From the NCBI RefSeq assembly GCF_963576545.1, contig NC_083655.1, positions 2,517,182 through 2,581,181 of the forward strand: 64,000 nucleotides of DNA, written 5' to 3'. The stretch comes from Limanda limanda (taxonomy: Eukaryota > Chordata > Actinopteri > Pleuronectiformes > Pleuronectidae). The notes under the pieces were generated by a model, which saw only the letters and a program-made list of their open reading frames with translations, was not told the origin of the DNA and made no database searches. Of this stretch, positions 21,767 through 33,921 are shown piece after piece. Numbering within the stretch: the first letter of the stretch is position 1; every line of letters begins with the position of its first letter. The translations under genes and the position numbers were made by a program.

Positions 21767-24700
21767 CTATCGCTGACTATCCACCACATTGAGGGGGAAG
21801 TGCTCGTCCACTCGGTCCTGTCCGGTCCTCAGAGCCTGTCGCAGCTTCTCCCAGAACAGCTCGGTGTGGCCGGCGGCTCGAGGCCAGCTCAGGTAGGTCA
21901 TCTTGTTCAGCAGTTTCTTCATGCGGTAGTAAGGAGACAGCTCGCCGGTGGGAATCTCCTCCAGGAAGACGAGGATCAGAACGTCCTTCTGCTCATCGAA
22001 CAGGCGGAAACTAGACGGGAGGAACAAGGTTGGAGGGAAACTTACGAAGGCAAAACAGGAACTGCATGTGAAAGTGTTGTTATATCTGATTCTGAGGTCA
22101 ACAACTACATGCCATGAAATCATGTAATTCCTGTAAATGAAACTAATTTAGGCTGGAGGCCTTGCTACTCGGGCATTGGACCCAGCCGCGGGTGGAGAGG
22201 CATCTGAATGCCGTCAGAGTCCGTGTTTTCGGTACTTAAAACCACACATATAGAATCTATCTATACCTCCATTATTATTATGTTAAGCTTTGATAACCAT
22301 ACATGTGTAGATTTGCATTCACTATCTGTATGGAGGACTAACATTATACATCATGCATCACACGGTCTGGGAGCTGACACATTACCTGGCGACCTGCATC
22401 TCTCTGGAGCACCACTCACTCTCCAGGTACCTGCGGCTGATCACACAGATGGTCTTCCTGCTTCCATAGATGGCGTCTACGATGTTTTCCACGATGGGTT
22501 TACCTGAGGATGGGAAAACTTAAATGTTAATGCTGCTGATGATCCGTTCACTGTGATGGCCACATATTGGAGAAAGATTCTATGCCACCCTTACTTCTAA
22601 TTCACCATAAACTCATTCTCTTACGATCAGTATTGCTTCATTATCAGTTTATTACATTTTGAATCACACATTAAAGAGCGCCTGGAGCAAAGAGGGTGTA
22701 AAGTCTAACCTGGCATGAAATCTCGATGGTGCAGACACAGTTTCCAGCCCTGCTCTCCCTCCAGTTTGGGCAGCAGCTCTCTCATGATCCAGGGCTCGTC
22801 ATTAGCGTTGTAGGAGACGAAGGCGTCGTACTGATTAGGAGGTTTCTTGTTTTTATGCTTTGTGTCGAAGAGCATAGCCAAGAAGAAGTAGTATGCATAG
22901 GCCAGGTGCCACCTCAGGAAATGGTAGATGAAGGACGCCAGCATAAACACGAGGATTGAACACGTGGTGGAGATAAACATGATGAACCCGGTGTCCACGG
23001 AGCAGAGACGAATGTCAAGGTCCAGGAGTTTCATGCCTTTAAGGTTCACTGGATAGTTGCACTTGAAGTTATAGGCGTCAAAAACCTGAGTTTGGTTGTT
23101 GTTTTGTATCCACTGGATGAACCAGGCGTTATCACAGTCACAGGTAAAACCGTTCCCTTGGAAATCTGCAAAAACTAGACTTGGCAAGGAGTTTATTATA
23201 TCTTCACTGATAACTGAATATTCATTCTTTCTCGCTTGCACGAACTCCAGCTTGGTAAGGTTGGCATCTGTTAGATAATCCAGAGACGTAAGACTTGTTC
23301 TGGAAATATAAAGGCTTTTAAGGTTTGGAATCTGGGAAAACCAGTCTGGGGAGAGATCCTGAAGTTCATTAGAGCTGATGTCGAGGTTCGTCAGCTGTGG
23401 CGTGTAATTAAACATGTCTTTGTGCAAAGAGAAAAGGTGAATGTCCCTGATGTTGAAATCCAACAGATTGGTCAAACCTTGCAGTAAGTTACGAGGCAAT
23501 AGAGATCCCCCCTTGCCGTGTTGGGTAGGCATAGCCAACATCTCCAGACGGGACAGCTGAGAAAACGGCGCCTGAAGCAAAGATGTACTATTGCGATATT
23601 TAATGTGATTGTCCCTCAGCTCCAAACTTCTCAAATTTATCAGATCATTGAAGACACCTTTGCTTACGTTGGTTTCTTCAATCAGATTTCTCTGTAGCAG
23701 GAGATGTGTGAGGTTTGTCAATCCAACGAAACTCCCAATATAAAGTTGTGATATTTGATTTTCATGCAATGATAAGTTCTGGAGGGACCACAAGCCGCTG
23801 AATTCCCCATGTTTAATGGCAGTGAGTTTATTTGTGTTTAAAAGCAGTTGTTTAAGATATGGCAAGGGACTTTTGAAAGCACCATTTAAATTGGACAAGC
23901 CGTTACTCTGCAACTTTAGAACTTGCAATCGTACTAAATCCTTGAAAACGCATTCTGGGAGAGCTGCGATTCTATTCTGATAAAGGTCTAGGTGTTTTAG
24001 CTTTGTCTGATTGGCAAAGTCATCACATCCAAGTTTGGTTATGTTGTTGGAGCTGAGATCCAACTCTAACAGATTTGATAGATTCCTTGTCGCGCATGGA
24101 ACCGATGAAAGTTTGTTGTTACTCAGACTCAAGATCTTTAGACTGTGAAGAGATCTGAACGCATCGTCTTTGATGGCTTTGATCTTATTCTCTTTTAAAT
24201 CGATCTCTTCTACATTGAAGCACAACTTGAACAAATCTGAACTAACAAAAAAGAATTTGTTGCGGCGGAGCTGCAGCACGGACAGTGTTGGGACAGTGCA
24301 GGCAGTTTGAACTAGCACTGGGAGGTTTGTCTTCATATTATTGATCCTCAGAGATGTTAGTGAGGAGTTTACCATCCACAGCAATGTTTCCATGTCAGTT
24401 AACTTCATTCGAAGCCCACTAATATCAAGAGTAGACACTCGACTTAAGAAAGTCTTGTTACGCACGTCCCAGATCATCGCAGTCTTTGCAGGATCTCCAC
24501 CGATGTTGAACCAGGTGAGATTTGGAAAAACGTTTGCAGTGATCCGAAAATCTGTGATTCGATTCAGGGACAAGTCGAGGCTTTTAAGTACCAAGGAGCT
24601 GTTGGTCAGTTGCTCTGAGTAAAAAGTGGTTAAACCGTTGCTTCTAAGATACAGTTCTCGCAGATTTGGCAGATGCTGTAATATTGATTTGACTTTCGTG

Positions 24701-25233
24701 ATGTGTTTCAGTTTGTTTTTAGAAAAGTCCAAAAACTTTAAGCTTTTCAGGGGCTGGAAAGTGGTCTCTGCCACAGCTTGGATGCTGTTACTAGAGACTC
24801 TGAGCTCGGTGAGGTTGCTCAGACCGTGAAAAAGATCTGCTCCAAGTTCCGAAAGTTTGTTATTATTTAGATTTAACTTGTTCAGGGAAATCAGATTGGC
24901 AAAGGCACCGTCGTCTATCAGCGAAATTGAGTTGCGGTTGAGGTCAAGCTGTGTCAAACCTGGTAGATTTTCAAAATCCGACACGTGTACTCTTGAAATC
25001 TTGTTTGAAGACAAGTCAAAGCCTTTCACCGCTGAGGGAATATCTCGAGGAACAGCTGTGAGTTTCATCTTTTTACATATGGCAATGTTGTAACTGATTT
25101 TGCAGGACTTCATTGCAAATCCTGAGATTGGAGCGAGCAAACTGCTGATATTCAGCAAAAAGAAATAAGAGATGAGTCGGACATTTTTTCTTCCTCCAGT
25201 TTCTGTTTCATGCTCTTTCACTCCAGGACCCAT
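21767..25233 (-). CDS. TLR22/TLR23-like Toll-like receptor, copy A
   Basis: Type I membrane pattern receptor of the TLR11 family. Coding exons on the minus strand: 25233-22710, 22503-22386, 22010-21767; 961 residues without interruption. A hydrophobic signal segment lies at about residues 20-40, then more than twenty LRRs, an LRRCT (NGFTCDCDNAWF, about 694), a transmembrane helix at about 748-771, and a TIR domain from about 802. The TIR shows box 1 YDAFVSYNA, the BB-loop RDFMPG split by the first intron, GSRKTICVISRRYLESEWC and box 3 FWEKLRQAL. This copy alone has GTTAGA instead of GTGAGA at the first donor; read-through stops at once, leaving an 842-residue receptor with half a TIR. TLR22 senses long dsRNA in other fish; the ligand here is unknown. 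TLR22, TLR23 and TLR13-like names cannot be separated without a tree. Confidence 0.92.
22011..22385 (-). other. Short TIR intron of copy A (empty site)
   Basis: The 375-nt intron between the last two TIR exons. It carries a single CACACGGT near 22360, the sequence that is duplicated around the inserted element in copies B and C, so it preserves the pre-insertion state. Confidence 0.85.
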
Positions 25234-25303
25234 TTTTAAATCTTGTTTACAGAATGAAGTCTGTCCAATAGTTCCACTTCTTAGTCCAGTTGGTGATAAA
25301 ACA

Positions 25304-25433
25304 CTGAAAATGCAATAAAACAGACAAACCCATAATATTATAATAAAGGGAGTATAAACAAGTCTGATTCAATATATCTTGTGGAAATAGACACATAAGA
25401 GGAACAATGGTTTGATACTTACTGTGTCAAATA
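25304..25433 (-). other. 5' UTR intron and exon of TLR copy A
   Basis: On the minus strand a strong donor (ACA then GTAAGT) ends an upstream exon at 25423, and a T-rich acceptor (TTTTCAG) opens the coding exon at 25303, 70 bases before the ATG. The 119-nt intron is conserved in all three copies. The 5' limit of the UTR exon is not known. Confidence 0.65.
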
Positions 25434-26832
25434 AAGAAGAAATTAATCAGCCATCTTAAATCCACCATCCAGTCTTGTAGCTTAATTATCTTCACCCAAA
25501 AAATTTAATTGTCGATTAAAAATGAGGGTAAAAATGAGATCTCTTTCTGTCAAATATCCAGTGTGAAAGAGAGAAGTGTTTGTCTTGCTGTGCAGCTCAA
25601 CACCTTTCCTCCGCCCTTCATCGCTTTTTATTTTCGATGGAGGCGTATTTTAGGAAGTGAAAATTGTTGGCAGGGTTGGACATCTGACCGCTGAAGTTTA
25701 GCATCCACTCAACAAAAAAATGAAACCTGTTAAATTTGTAATTTTGGGGATACTACATTCAGCGTCAGGTACTCTTATGCTTTTATTGTATCTATAAGTT
25801 AGGGTTAATTACCTTCTTTGAACATCGAGCTGTTTCTAAATTCTCTCCATTACTTTATACATGATCAAGAAAGAGTCTGTTCTTGAAAACCAACACTTCC
25901 CCTTTTCTCTGATCACCCTAACACAACTTTATGTAAACAACATAAAGATGTGGTGCAGTAAGAAACATCTGTAGAGAGACTCAAAGGCTATGCTGAGCTG
26001 GGTCCTAGTTCAGGGGCTCCATCCTTTGGACCAGGCCGGATGATTTATGGTTCTGCCTTCATGGTTTATGTCCTTGTCTTCTTCTATTCCTTTGTAAACC
26101 GAGTCCTCTGATGATTGTGGAACAGTGTAACTTGTTGAAAGACCATAGTTTCCCTTATGAGTAATACGTGCTGTAGTAATATAGTAAATTTCAAAATGAT
26201 GAAATGATGTCACAGGATGAAATGTCCCTTCTTGTGAGCTGATGTTCATCACAACAGAGACTCAGCGATGATTCTAAATCACGACAAAAGTAGCAGTAAT
26301 GTAAAATATTACAGATTTAAATCACAGCTTGTGAAGTAAGGTTTGGTCCTTTTGTTGTCACGGAATCAGAAAAGCCATCGGTTCACAGATGGCTCATTTG
26401 TTATGGGAAGTAATTTTATCCCCTCATTCCGGCCACCGGCCCTTCTCGTGTCTCCTTTTCACTTCCCTGTTTATGTAGGATTATTCATATGGTTGCTCAC
26501 AGTTGATCCACATTAAATGAATAAATAAAGGAACTCATGCTTCAAACATACATAAACTCGAATCTAAGCCTTTTTGTGAGATTTAAAAGTAAGTTTGTAA
26601 TCTGAGTTTTTAAACCAACATGAAGTTATTGCATTATTTTATTTCACAAGCTCCGATTAGACAAACAGGGCGATGGCGTTGACAGGTGAGGAAATCTTGA
26701 CTTCTGCATTTGGTTCCCTTCTTTCTTCAATTTGTCCTTTTATGCTAAGCTAATCAGTAGCTAGTGATCTTGTTGCTGACTGCGTATGCAACTCGTGGAC
26801 CTATGAGGTCACCGGGCCAATATAAGGCCGGG
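25434..26832. other. Upstream region of TLR copy A
   Basis: Promoter-side sequence shared with copy B and, for the proximal kilobase, with copy C. It holds the ETS/IRF composite at 25653-25662. An 80-codon open frame at 26010-26252 is also in unit B but is frameshifted there and has no recognisable motif. Confidence 0.5.
25653..25662. promoter_or_regulatory. ETS-IRF composite element, TLR copy A
   Basis: GGAAGTGAAA fits the PU.1/IRF composite (EICE) consensus GGAANNGAAA exactly. It lies about 230 bases upstream of the UTR splice donor of copy A, a plausible myeloid/interferon control site. Confidence 0.45.
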
Positions 26833-27306
26833 TGTGACTCCCTCCCAAGCACAGTCAGACAGCAAATGGTTTCCTCTACGGGTCTTTAATGAAGTCTTGT
26901 TCTCCACATCAAACCGTGAAAACTAGGTAATACATGGTAACAAAGACATAACATACAACGTTAGCTAGTTAACAACACAGTATCAATGATTACAATCAAG
27001 GTTAAAGTAAATAACAAACAGACAAAATACCTTGTTGGCTGCATGCTCTGAAAAGGAATCTTCTTAACTTCTAAAAACTCTTAAACATGTGTGTCACCAC
27101 CTCTGCTTTATTCCCTGTGTGTCACCACCTCTGCTTGCTTCTCTGTGTCTCTCCCTCTCACAAGCAGCTCCGCCTCTAACAAGCAGCTCAGCGGAGGCGT
27201 CAAAATAAGAGTCTTATCTCTAATGACACAATAATGCTATATACAAAAACAAAATATACATTTGAAAACCTTTACAACATAAAGTAATATAGTGGCAACA
27301 GTTACA
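26833..27306 (-). repeat. 3' LTR of BEL/Pao element
   Basis: 474 bp; in element sense it begins TGTAACTGTTGCC and ends GAGTCACA. It contains an internal short duplication around GTGTCACCACCTCTGCTT (about 27090-27138) that the 5' LTR lacks. Confidence 0.9.
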
Positions 27307-27475
27307 CTCCCACCAAATCACAAAACCTTACTCTGAGATTTCCTCATACATACTGACTGTTGCAGTTAAAGTCTTTGACCTTAAAACATTACACATCTGT
27401 CATTAACCATTACGTATGGAATGCAAAGATAAACATTAAACTTCTTCCATAGAATGAAGATAAACATTAGACATA

Positions 27476-28549
27476 TTAAACTGGGTCTGCTTCAAGCAGA
27501 GTAACGAACTTATGCACAGGTCTCTCCAAGAAAACTGTCTTAGTAGTGGATTTACCCTTTTCATTAAATGTGGTGTCACTAACTAACAATCTTACCTTTC
27601 TCACCCTGTCTTCTGACCCTGGATGAACTGCTGTTATTCTGGCCAGCTTCCATTTATTACGTGGGGCTTGATCATCCTTTAAAAGCACAATGTAGTTTAC
27701 TTTTAGGTTTCTTCTGTTCTTCTGCCACTTTTGTCTTGGTTGTAAACTCAAAAGATATTCCTTTCTCCATCGAATCCAAAATTCATTGGCTAGATATTGA
27801 ACTCGACGCCACCTCTTTTGAAGATAAAGATCTTCCTTGATAAACTGTCCAGGTGGGGGAAGAATGATGGTGGACTTCATTGTAAGAATATGATTTGGAG
27901 TCAAAGGTTCAGGTGAGGATGGGTCATTCAAGTGTTCAACGGTAAGTGGTCTGCTATTAATGATCGCCATCACTTCATATAGAAAAGTTCTGAGAGATGA
28001 GCTATCAAGTCTTTGTGCTGACTGGTCAAGAATGGCAGTGAGAACACTTCTTATAGTTCTAATTTGCCTCTCCCAGACGCCACCCATATGACTTGCCGCT
28101 GGACGATTCATCAGAAATTCACATCCTAGAGCCTTTACTCTGTCTTCATCCATTCCCTTCATGAGTTCTGCAAACTCTCTTCTTGCACCAATGAAATTGG
28201 TTCCTTGGTCACTTCGAAGTTGACGAACATTTCCTCTTGTAGCAATGAATGCTCTTAAGGCATTTATGAACGCATCAGTCATCATGTCATCAAGCATCTC
28301 TATGTGTATAGCTCTTAAACATAGACAGGTAAGTAAAAGTCCATACCTTTTAATGTCTTTTCTTCCTTCTCTAACATGGATTGGACCAAAGCAGTCGATG
28401 CCAGTGTAGGTGAACGGAGGACTTGTTTCCATTCTAGCTTCAGGTAAATTACCCATTTTCTGTTCTTCAGTACATCTTCTGTACTTTCGACACTTGACAC
28501 ATTTGAAGATGTGTGATGACACTGCACTGCTGCATCCCAGGAGCCACAA
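27476..28549 (-). pseudogene. BEL/Pao integrase region
   Basis: 357-codon open frame. A cysteine pair CVKCRKYRRC remains from the zinc-binding region. The DDE-type core follows with TGIDCFGP, LRSDQGTNF and GGVWERQIR, carrying the D, D and E catalytic positions. A C-terminal part rich in basic residues ends at HKFVTLLEADPV, 170 bases before the LTR. The preceding HHCC part (VHHQGRGM) lies in an overlapping different frame (28794-28315), so the polyprotein is frameshifted. Confidence 0.88.
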
Positions 28550-28794
28550 TCCATTAGCTCGCAGTTAACAGTCATTCCACGTCCCTGATGATGAACTCTT
28601 TCATGGAAGTGCTTGATAATTAAGTCTGATATGTGACTGTTTCTTGGAAGTATTGCTGGATGCTTTACATATGGGTCTAACGTGGCTTGACTTAAACGTC
28701 CTCCCACTCTTAGGATCCCTTCTTCATCCAAAAATGGACATAACTTGTACAGCTTGCTGTGCTTTGTCTTACAGATCACTTTCTTCACTTTCAA

Positions 28795-29235
28795 GCTCTT
28801 TATCTCATCTGGGAACGCTTAGTACGCAGTTGGCTACAAACACTTGAAATCTTCTTGCATCGTTGTTTATGTAGCCGAGGACGACTTTAGAGTCCGTCCA
28901 AAAGTATTCTTGAAGGTCTTGAATTTCCAATTCATTGCGGAGCATGTCACTGGTGCGGACTGCAACTACTGCTGCACTGAGCTACAGTCTTGGTATTGTT
29001 GTCACTTTGGTTGGTGAGACTCTTGATTTTCCCATTAATAGAGAGCAATGCACATCATTGGACTCATTGATGACTCGCAGGTAAGTACACTCACCATATC
29101 CAGAGGTGCTTGCATTGGAAAAATTATGAAGTTCATAACTCTTAATGTTGTCAAAACTTGAAGGTTAGTAGCATCTTTTGATTTCCATTTCAGCTAGATT
29201 TGGTAGGTCTCTGATCCAAGACTCCCACTGGGGCT
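28795..29235 (-). pseudogene. BEL/Pao RNase H remnant and RT deletion junction
   Basis: Frames on the minus strand give an RNase H-like stretch with stops (VVAVRTSDMLRNELEIQD, then FWTDSKVVLGYI). The upstream frame stops just after the point where reverse transcriptase should begin, and no Y-x-D-D catalytic motif occurs, so well over a kilobase of RT appears deleted near 29220-29240. Confidence 0.75.
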
Positions 29236-30905
29236 TTAGTATGCTTCATTCTTCTTTAGCCTCTTTTGAACAAAATTAAGACGATGTGTTGCACATATCT
29301 TGTTGTTCGGTAGTTTTGGTCTTTCCTGTTTGAACAGTAATGGCATTTCGTAGTGCCCATCATCCTTTTGTCTGATGTTTTCTCTTATCTTTGACAGGAA
29401 CTTGAGATCATCTTGAGACACAGGATCCTCTTCTCCAGCTCCTTCTGAGAAGTCTGATTCAAGGACCTTAAGGATGTCTGAGGGGGTGATTTCTTTGACA
29501 TTGGTTCTATTCACATAGTGTACTTCAGTTTTCAGGCTGACTGAGGGGTTAACTCCTGGTGTCACTTGCCTCACTACTATGCGATGGCTGATTCCGATGG
29601 CATCTCCATAATCTACACAGGCATTCCCATGGCCGACAATGCTCCACCCAAGGTCTGTGCGCTGTGCATAGGGTTCATTTTCTTCACCAGACACAACTTC
29701 TCGTAGGAGTAAGGCTTGCAAGCAGTTGTACCCAATGAGTAGACCTACTTCACAGTCTTGTAAAGGTGCCACATTATCTTGGAGGTGTTCTAGATGGGAC
29801 CAAGCTTTGGCAGTTTTAGCTGTTGGAATGTGAATTCTGTTGGCGGGAATAAAGTCACGCGTGTAGGTTGGTGGTAAATAGACCTTCTTGTTGGAGTAAA
29901 AGCCACGGACATGAAGGTTGTTTACTCTCTGAGAACTTACCAGTGTTGTTCTTGAAGTCATAGTAGAGAATTTTAACTTGACTTGCTCTTTGTCGGCCTC
30001 CAAAGCATTAGCTACTTCACTGAGAACAAAGGTCGTGTAACTTTGTGAATCCAAAAGAGCATATGTAAGTACTTCTTTTGATGGTTGAGCGGCAGATGAC
30101 AGCCAGACAGGAATTATTGCAGATGTTTGTTTATTAGTATCCTCAAGGATTACTCTATTTGAAGTAGCTCCTGCAATTGTTTCACGTTGTGTTGCTTGGG
30201 GCCTTTCCCTACTCCATTCCTGCCTTGTAGTTGACCTGTCTTGACTTGAACTTTGTGTGACTTGTGGTGCTCTTTGTTGGCCTTTGTCTCTCTCTTCATG
30301 CAGACAAGTAGGATGGCGCCTGTTGCATGGGTTCGCAAACGCATCTTTTGTTGCAACTCTTTGAGAGGTGACCGGGCCTAAGGGAACCGTAGCACAGCCT
30401 GAACAAACTTGACTCAATCTGAGACGGCCTTTTCCACAAATTTCCTGCATTTGAGCAAAGTGTGCCCAGTTTTCTTACAGAAAGTGCATGTATTCACACT
30501 GTCTTCATTTGAGCTTGTAGTCAGTGTCTTTGCGTTAACACTTTGATATCTTTGTTGTTTTGGCTTTTCAATTTCACCTTGTTTCAGTGACTGCAATGAT
30601 GTAACTGGGTTACAAGCAATTTTCACTTCTCTTATCAGAAATTTGACAAACTGACTAAAGGAGGGGAACTTGCTGCTTGTCTCTTCAGCTTCTATGACCT
30701 TCCGATTCCATCTTGCAGTCAGCCAGTCAGGTAACTTTAACAGTATTTTTCTGTTTTCATTGCAGTCTTTTGAATCTCCAATGCTTTGATTAGGACCATT
30801 GCGGCCTCGCAACTTCTGAGAAAATCAACAAACTCTCTGAGCTCAAAGCTCTCCTTAGTGCCGATCCTGGGCCATGCTTGGAGTTTGTCTCTGTATGCCT
30901 TTGCA
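29236..30905 (-). pseudogene. BEL/Pao gag C-terminus and protease
   Basis: From 30905 down: gag homology region (RIGTKESFELREFVDFL, CNPVTSLQSLK), a CCHC-type knuckle (CTFCKKTGHTLLKC), a frameshift near 30420, then a retropepsin-like segment with LLDSQSYTTFVLSE in place of the usual LLD-x-x-S-D pattern, ending at KRLKKNEAY. The knuckle and spacing are typical of fish BEL elements. The frameshift shows it is not coding now. Confidence 0.85.
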
Positions 30906-30920
30906 ACTGTAAATGGGTTT

Positions 30921-32222
30921 TATTGACAATACACCACTGTTCTCACACACACACACACACACAAGGAGGTGGATCAGACCTCGGCCAAACCCTACGTTTC
31001 ATGCACCTCAAACATACACACACACACTACGTCATGTAGTTCTTCTTCTGCTTCTCAACTTCAGATACACACACACATATACAAACAGATTTCCAGGAGC
31101 TGCCTCTCCTGGGGCAAAGTCAGTATGACATTGTTTGGGTTCAGTTTGTTCGGAATGTTTACAGTCAGGTTTGTTTTGAGATTTTTGTTTTGCTGCCTGT
31201 GATTCTTTTAATCACAGCTATAGTTTGACGTTTTTATATTAAGATGGATTGTTTGTTTTGAGATTTTTGTTTTGCTGGCTGTGATTCTTTTAATCACAGC
31301 TATGTTTTGACGTTTTTGTTTTTGTGTTTTACTTAGTATTAAGTTGGGTTTGTTTTTCTGCCTTGCCCTTTTCTGCCCTTTGCCTTCCCCGTGTTGTCCA
31401 CACCTATCAGGTGTGGAAAGGGGGATTTATTGACAATACACCACTGTTCACACACACACACACACACAAGGAGGTGGATCAGACCTCGGCAAAACCCTAA
31501 GTTTCATGCACCTCACACATACACACACACATTACGTCATGTAGTTCTTCTTCTGCTTCTCATCTTCAGATACACACACACATATCTCCAGCTAGTTGCA
31601 AGACTGAACATTCTCATGCTCCGTATCAAACAAGGAGTCTGACACACAGCAGATTAGACGTAGGGGAGGCTTTCTCTCACAGTGCTTTCATGAATAACTT
31701 CATTATATTAAATTCTGAGATGTCCTCTCTCCTGTGAAATAATCAGTCTTAGAATGCTTTGAGGCCGGGACACTATGACCTCTGGTTTCACTTCACTCAC
31801 CCATATACTGAGCACACACACTCAGGCAACATGTTTATGACCTCTGGTGGCCACAACAGTGGCGTGCACATACAACGTCATCATCACGCAACGCCAGGAG
31901 GAGGACCCAACGAGCCAGGAAGGCAGGACTGCCTTGTGAACCAGCCAACGAGGCATTGCCCCGTGTAATATGCAGCAGCTTCCGTCTAGTCTCGACCAAT
32001 CCCATTCCAAGAAGAACCTCTGTCATACCCAGTATCGATATATAAGCTATATGCGCACTTTGTAAAAACGCCTTTTTTCCTGTCAGCCTACTGCTTAGGA
32101 CTCGAGGCCCATGCATGTCCAATTGCTAGACACAGCAGTTTCCTGACCTGTGACCTCTGAATAAACCTGCTTAATTTTACCTTGAGAACGACGACTCCTG
32201 CATTTGATTTCCATCCGCAACA
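30921..32222. mobile_element. 1.3-kb insertion splitting BEL/Pao gag
   Basis: The gag reading frame stops at EERYGN on one side (32227 onward) and resumes exactly at PFTVAKAYRDK on the other (below 30917). The flanking GTTT (30917-30920 and 32223-32226) is a 4-bp target duplication. The right end has AATAAA at 32160 and finishes in CA, resembling a solo LTR. Inside are a direct repeat of about 160 bases (from 30920 and 31429, starting TTATTGACAATACACC, with CA runs) and a tandem pair around TTTTAATCACAGCTAT. The family was not recognised. Confidence 0.75.
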
Positions 32223-32297
32223 GTTTCCATATCTTTCCTCCAAAATCTCCCATGCAGACACATAGGCAGATTCAGTCCCAAGTAGGAAATAGCCATT

Positions 32298-33250
32298 AGG
32301 GATGAGCGAGTACAGCATTATCTGTATCTGTTAACCATATAAATTAACCGTATCCGTACTCGGAGTGGGCGGGGCCTAACCCGGAAGTGGGTGTGATTTA
32401 ACCCGGAAGTGTGCTGGTTCAACATAACTTTCTTTTTAGCTTTGAAATTTTTTTATGATTTTTTTATTTTTATTTTTTTTAAATTTATTTCCACACCAGG
32501 TGTGTGTGTGTGTGGGTGAGATGCGAGGGACGTTCATTGTCTCCCGGAGAAATGAACACTCTGTGTTTTTAGTATAGAAAGACGTGAATTATATTCGTTC
32601 ACAAGTCATACAGACTGGTTTTGTTATTTTCACTTTACATTAACACTTAAAGTTTAGTGCAGTGTAATTGTTTGCCGTGATAATTAAATGCCAGTGTGAT
32701 AATAGATGACAATTTCAAACCATACAAACTGTCATGTTGTACTGTATTTAATAGAGGTTTACTTTACTGTAAAGTAAGTGTAAATGTATAGTGAAAATAA
32801 CAAAACCAGTCATTATGACTTGTGAACAACTATAATTCACGTCTTTCTATACTAAAAACACAGAGTGTTCATTTCTCCGGGAGACAGTGAACGTCCCTCG
32901 CATCTCCAGCGCTCCTCTACTGAGCCAATGCAGGTCTCGTGAAAATTTTTCCAAAGACTCGTACCCGAAGACCCAGTCGGGAAATGAACGAATCATTTCT
33001 GCTTCCTTGACTGAGCCTATGGAACAGTCCCGATGCGCAGTGAACCTGAGTGACTGAGAGACAGAGAGCTGTTCTGTGAGTGAGTGAGCAGAGCCGTGTG
33101 TGACGGGAGGAGCGCTGTGACGCTGTGTGAGGATTTTCATTCAGTCCGAGCACAGATAATGACTCCGATTACTCGTATAATACTCGTAATCGGCAAAAGT
33201 GCTTTATCCGTACCGGATACTCGTTTCAGCCGAGTATCCGGCTCATCTCT
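32298..33250. mobile_element. Foldback DNA element within the BEL/Pao leader
   Basis: Ends TAGGGATGAGC and, reversed, TAGAGATGAGC are imperfect terminal inverted repeats; subterminal sequence repeats CGAGTA and GTATCCG words. In its middle is a long inverted repeat: about 32518-32650 against about 32768-32908, nearly identical for roughly 130 bases (both arms contain GAAATGAACACTCTGTG), around a loop of about 120 bases. A clear target duplication is lacking, so the superfamily (hAT-like by its ends) is uncertain. Confidence 0.7.
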
Positions 33251-33921
33251 ATAGCTTACCCTAGCTTACGTGTAAATTGTAAATAAAAGAACTCTGGAGT
33301 ATAATAAATGTCTGGATGAATTACTAAAGCTTACTCAAATTTGTATTAAATGTGTGTATCTGCAGTGTTTTAATATTTAAACTGAAAATATTATCATAAG
33401 CTATGATTATCAAGAGCAGTAAATGCACTTAGAAGATGTATAAATTAAATCTCGGTTCCCTTGGAACACTTAATGAGAACTTAAACATCAAATGGCAAAT
33501 AGCCTTCACTTAGTATAACAACAAAACACACTTTAAATTTATATATTAGAAATTCAAAACGAAAAGGTATGTAGCCTACAACTTTAAGCCTTTAGCTTCT
33601 TTAAACTGGCTGTACAGTAAATGGCAAGATTCAGTTATACTTGTATAATAAGCAAATAAGTTGCATTCATCACACACAACAGTACTTAAATTTTAGCATA
33701 CACAGAAACCTTTGAGCAAACTTTAGCAAAGCCCTCTTCTTAGCCCATTCTTATTAGTGCACAAGTTCTTATGGATTTGCTTTCAAACAATTGCTCAATC
33801 AGCGTGTGTGTGTGCGTCTTCAACTGTGTGAAAGTGCGTGAATTCGACTCATCCACATGATCGTTCCAAGCACCGTAGCCACCACGTTGAAATTGCGTCG
33901 ACGAACAGTCCGAGTTTTCAC

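Larger units (their letters stand above)
20905..26832. repeat. Segmental duplication unit A (TLR copy A and flanks)
   Basis: Begins at TATGTTTGTTTGGATC, the same words that begin units B (35391) and C (45158). It carries 3' flank, TLR gene A and upstream region, and ends at the LTR insertion site. Unit A keeps about 22 bases near 20950 and about 140 bases near 26570-26690 that unit B lacks. It also lacks the transposon insertion in the TIR intron. Confidence 0.85.

Noticed and set aside
22726..25093. Plus-strand open frames across TLR copy A (and equivalents over B and C)
   Set aside because: They are antisense shadows of the LRR exon, repeat in all three copies for that reason, and have no family motif.
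26010..26252. 80-codon minus-strand frame upstream of TLR A, also in unit B
   Set aside because: Frameshifted in B, absent from C, no recognisable motif; conserved only because the region was duplicated.
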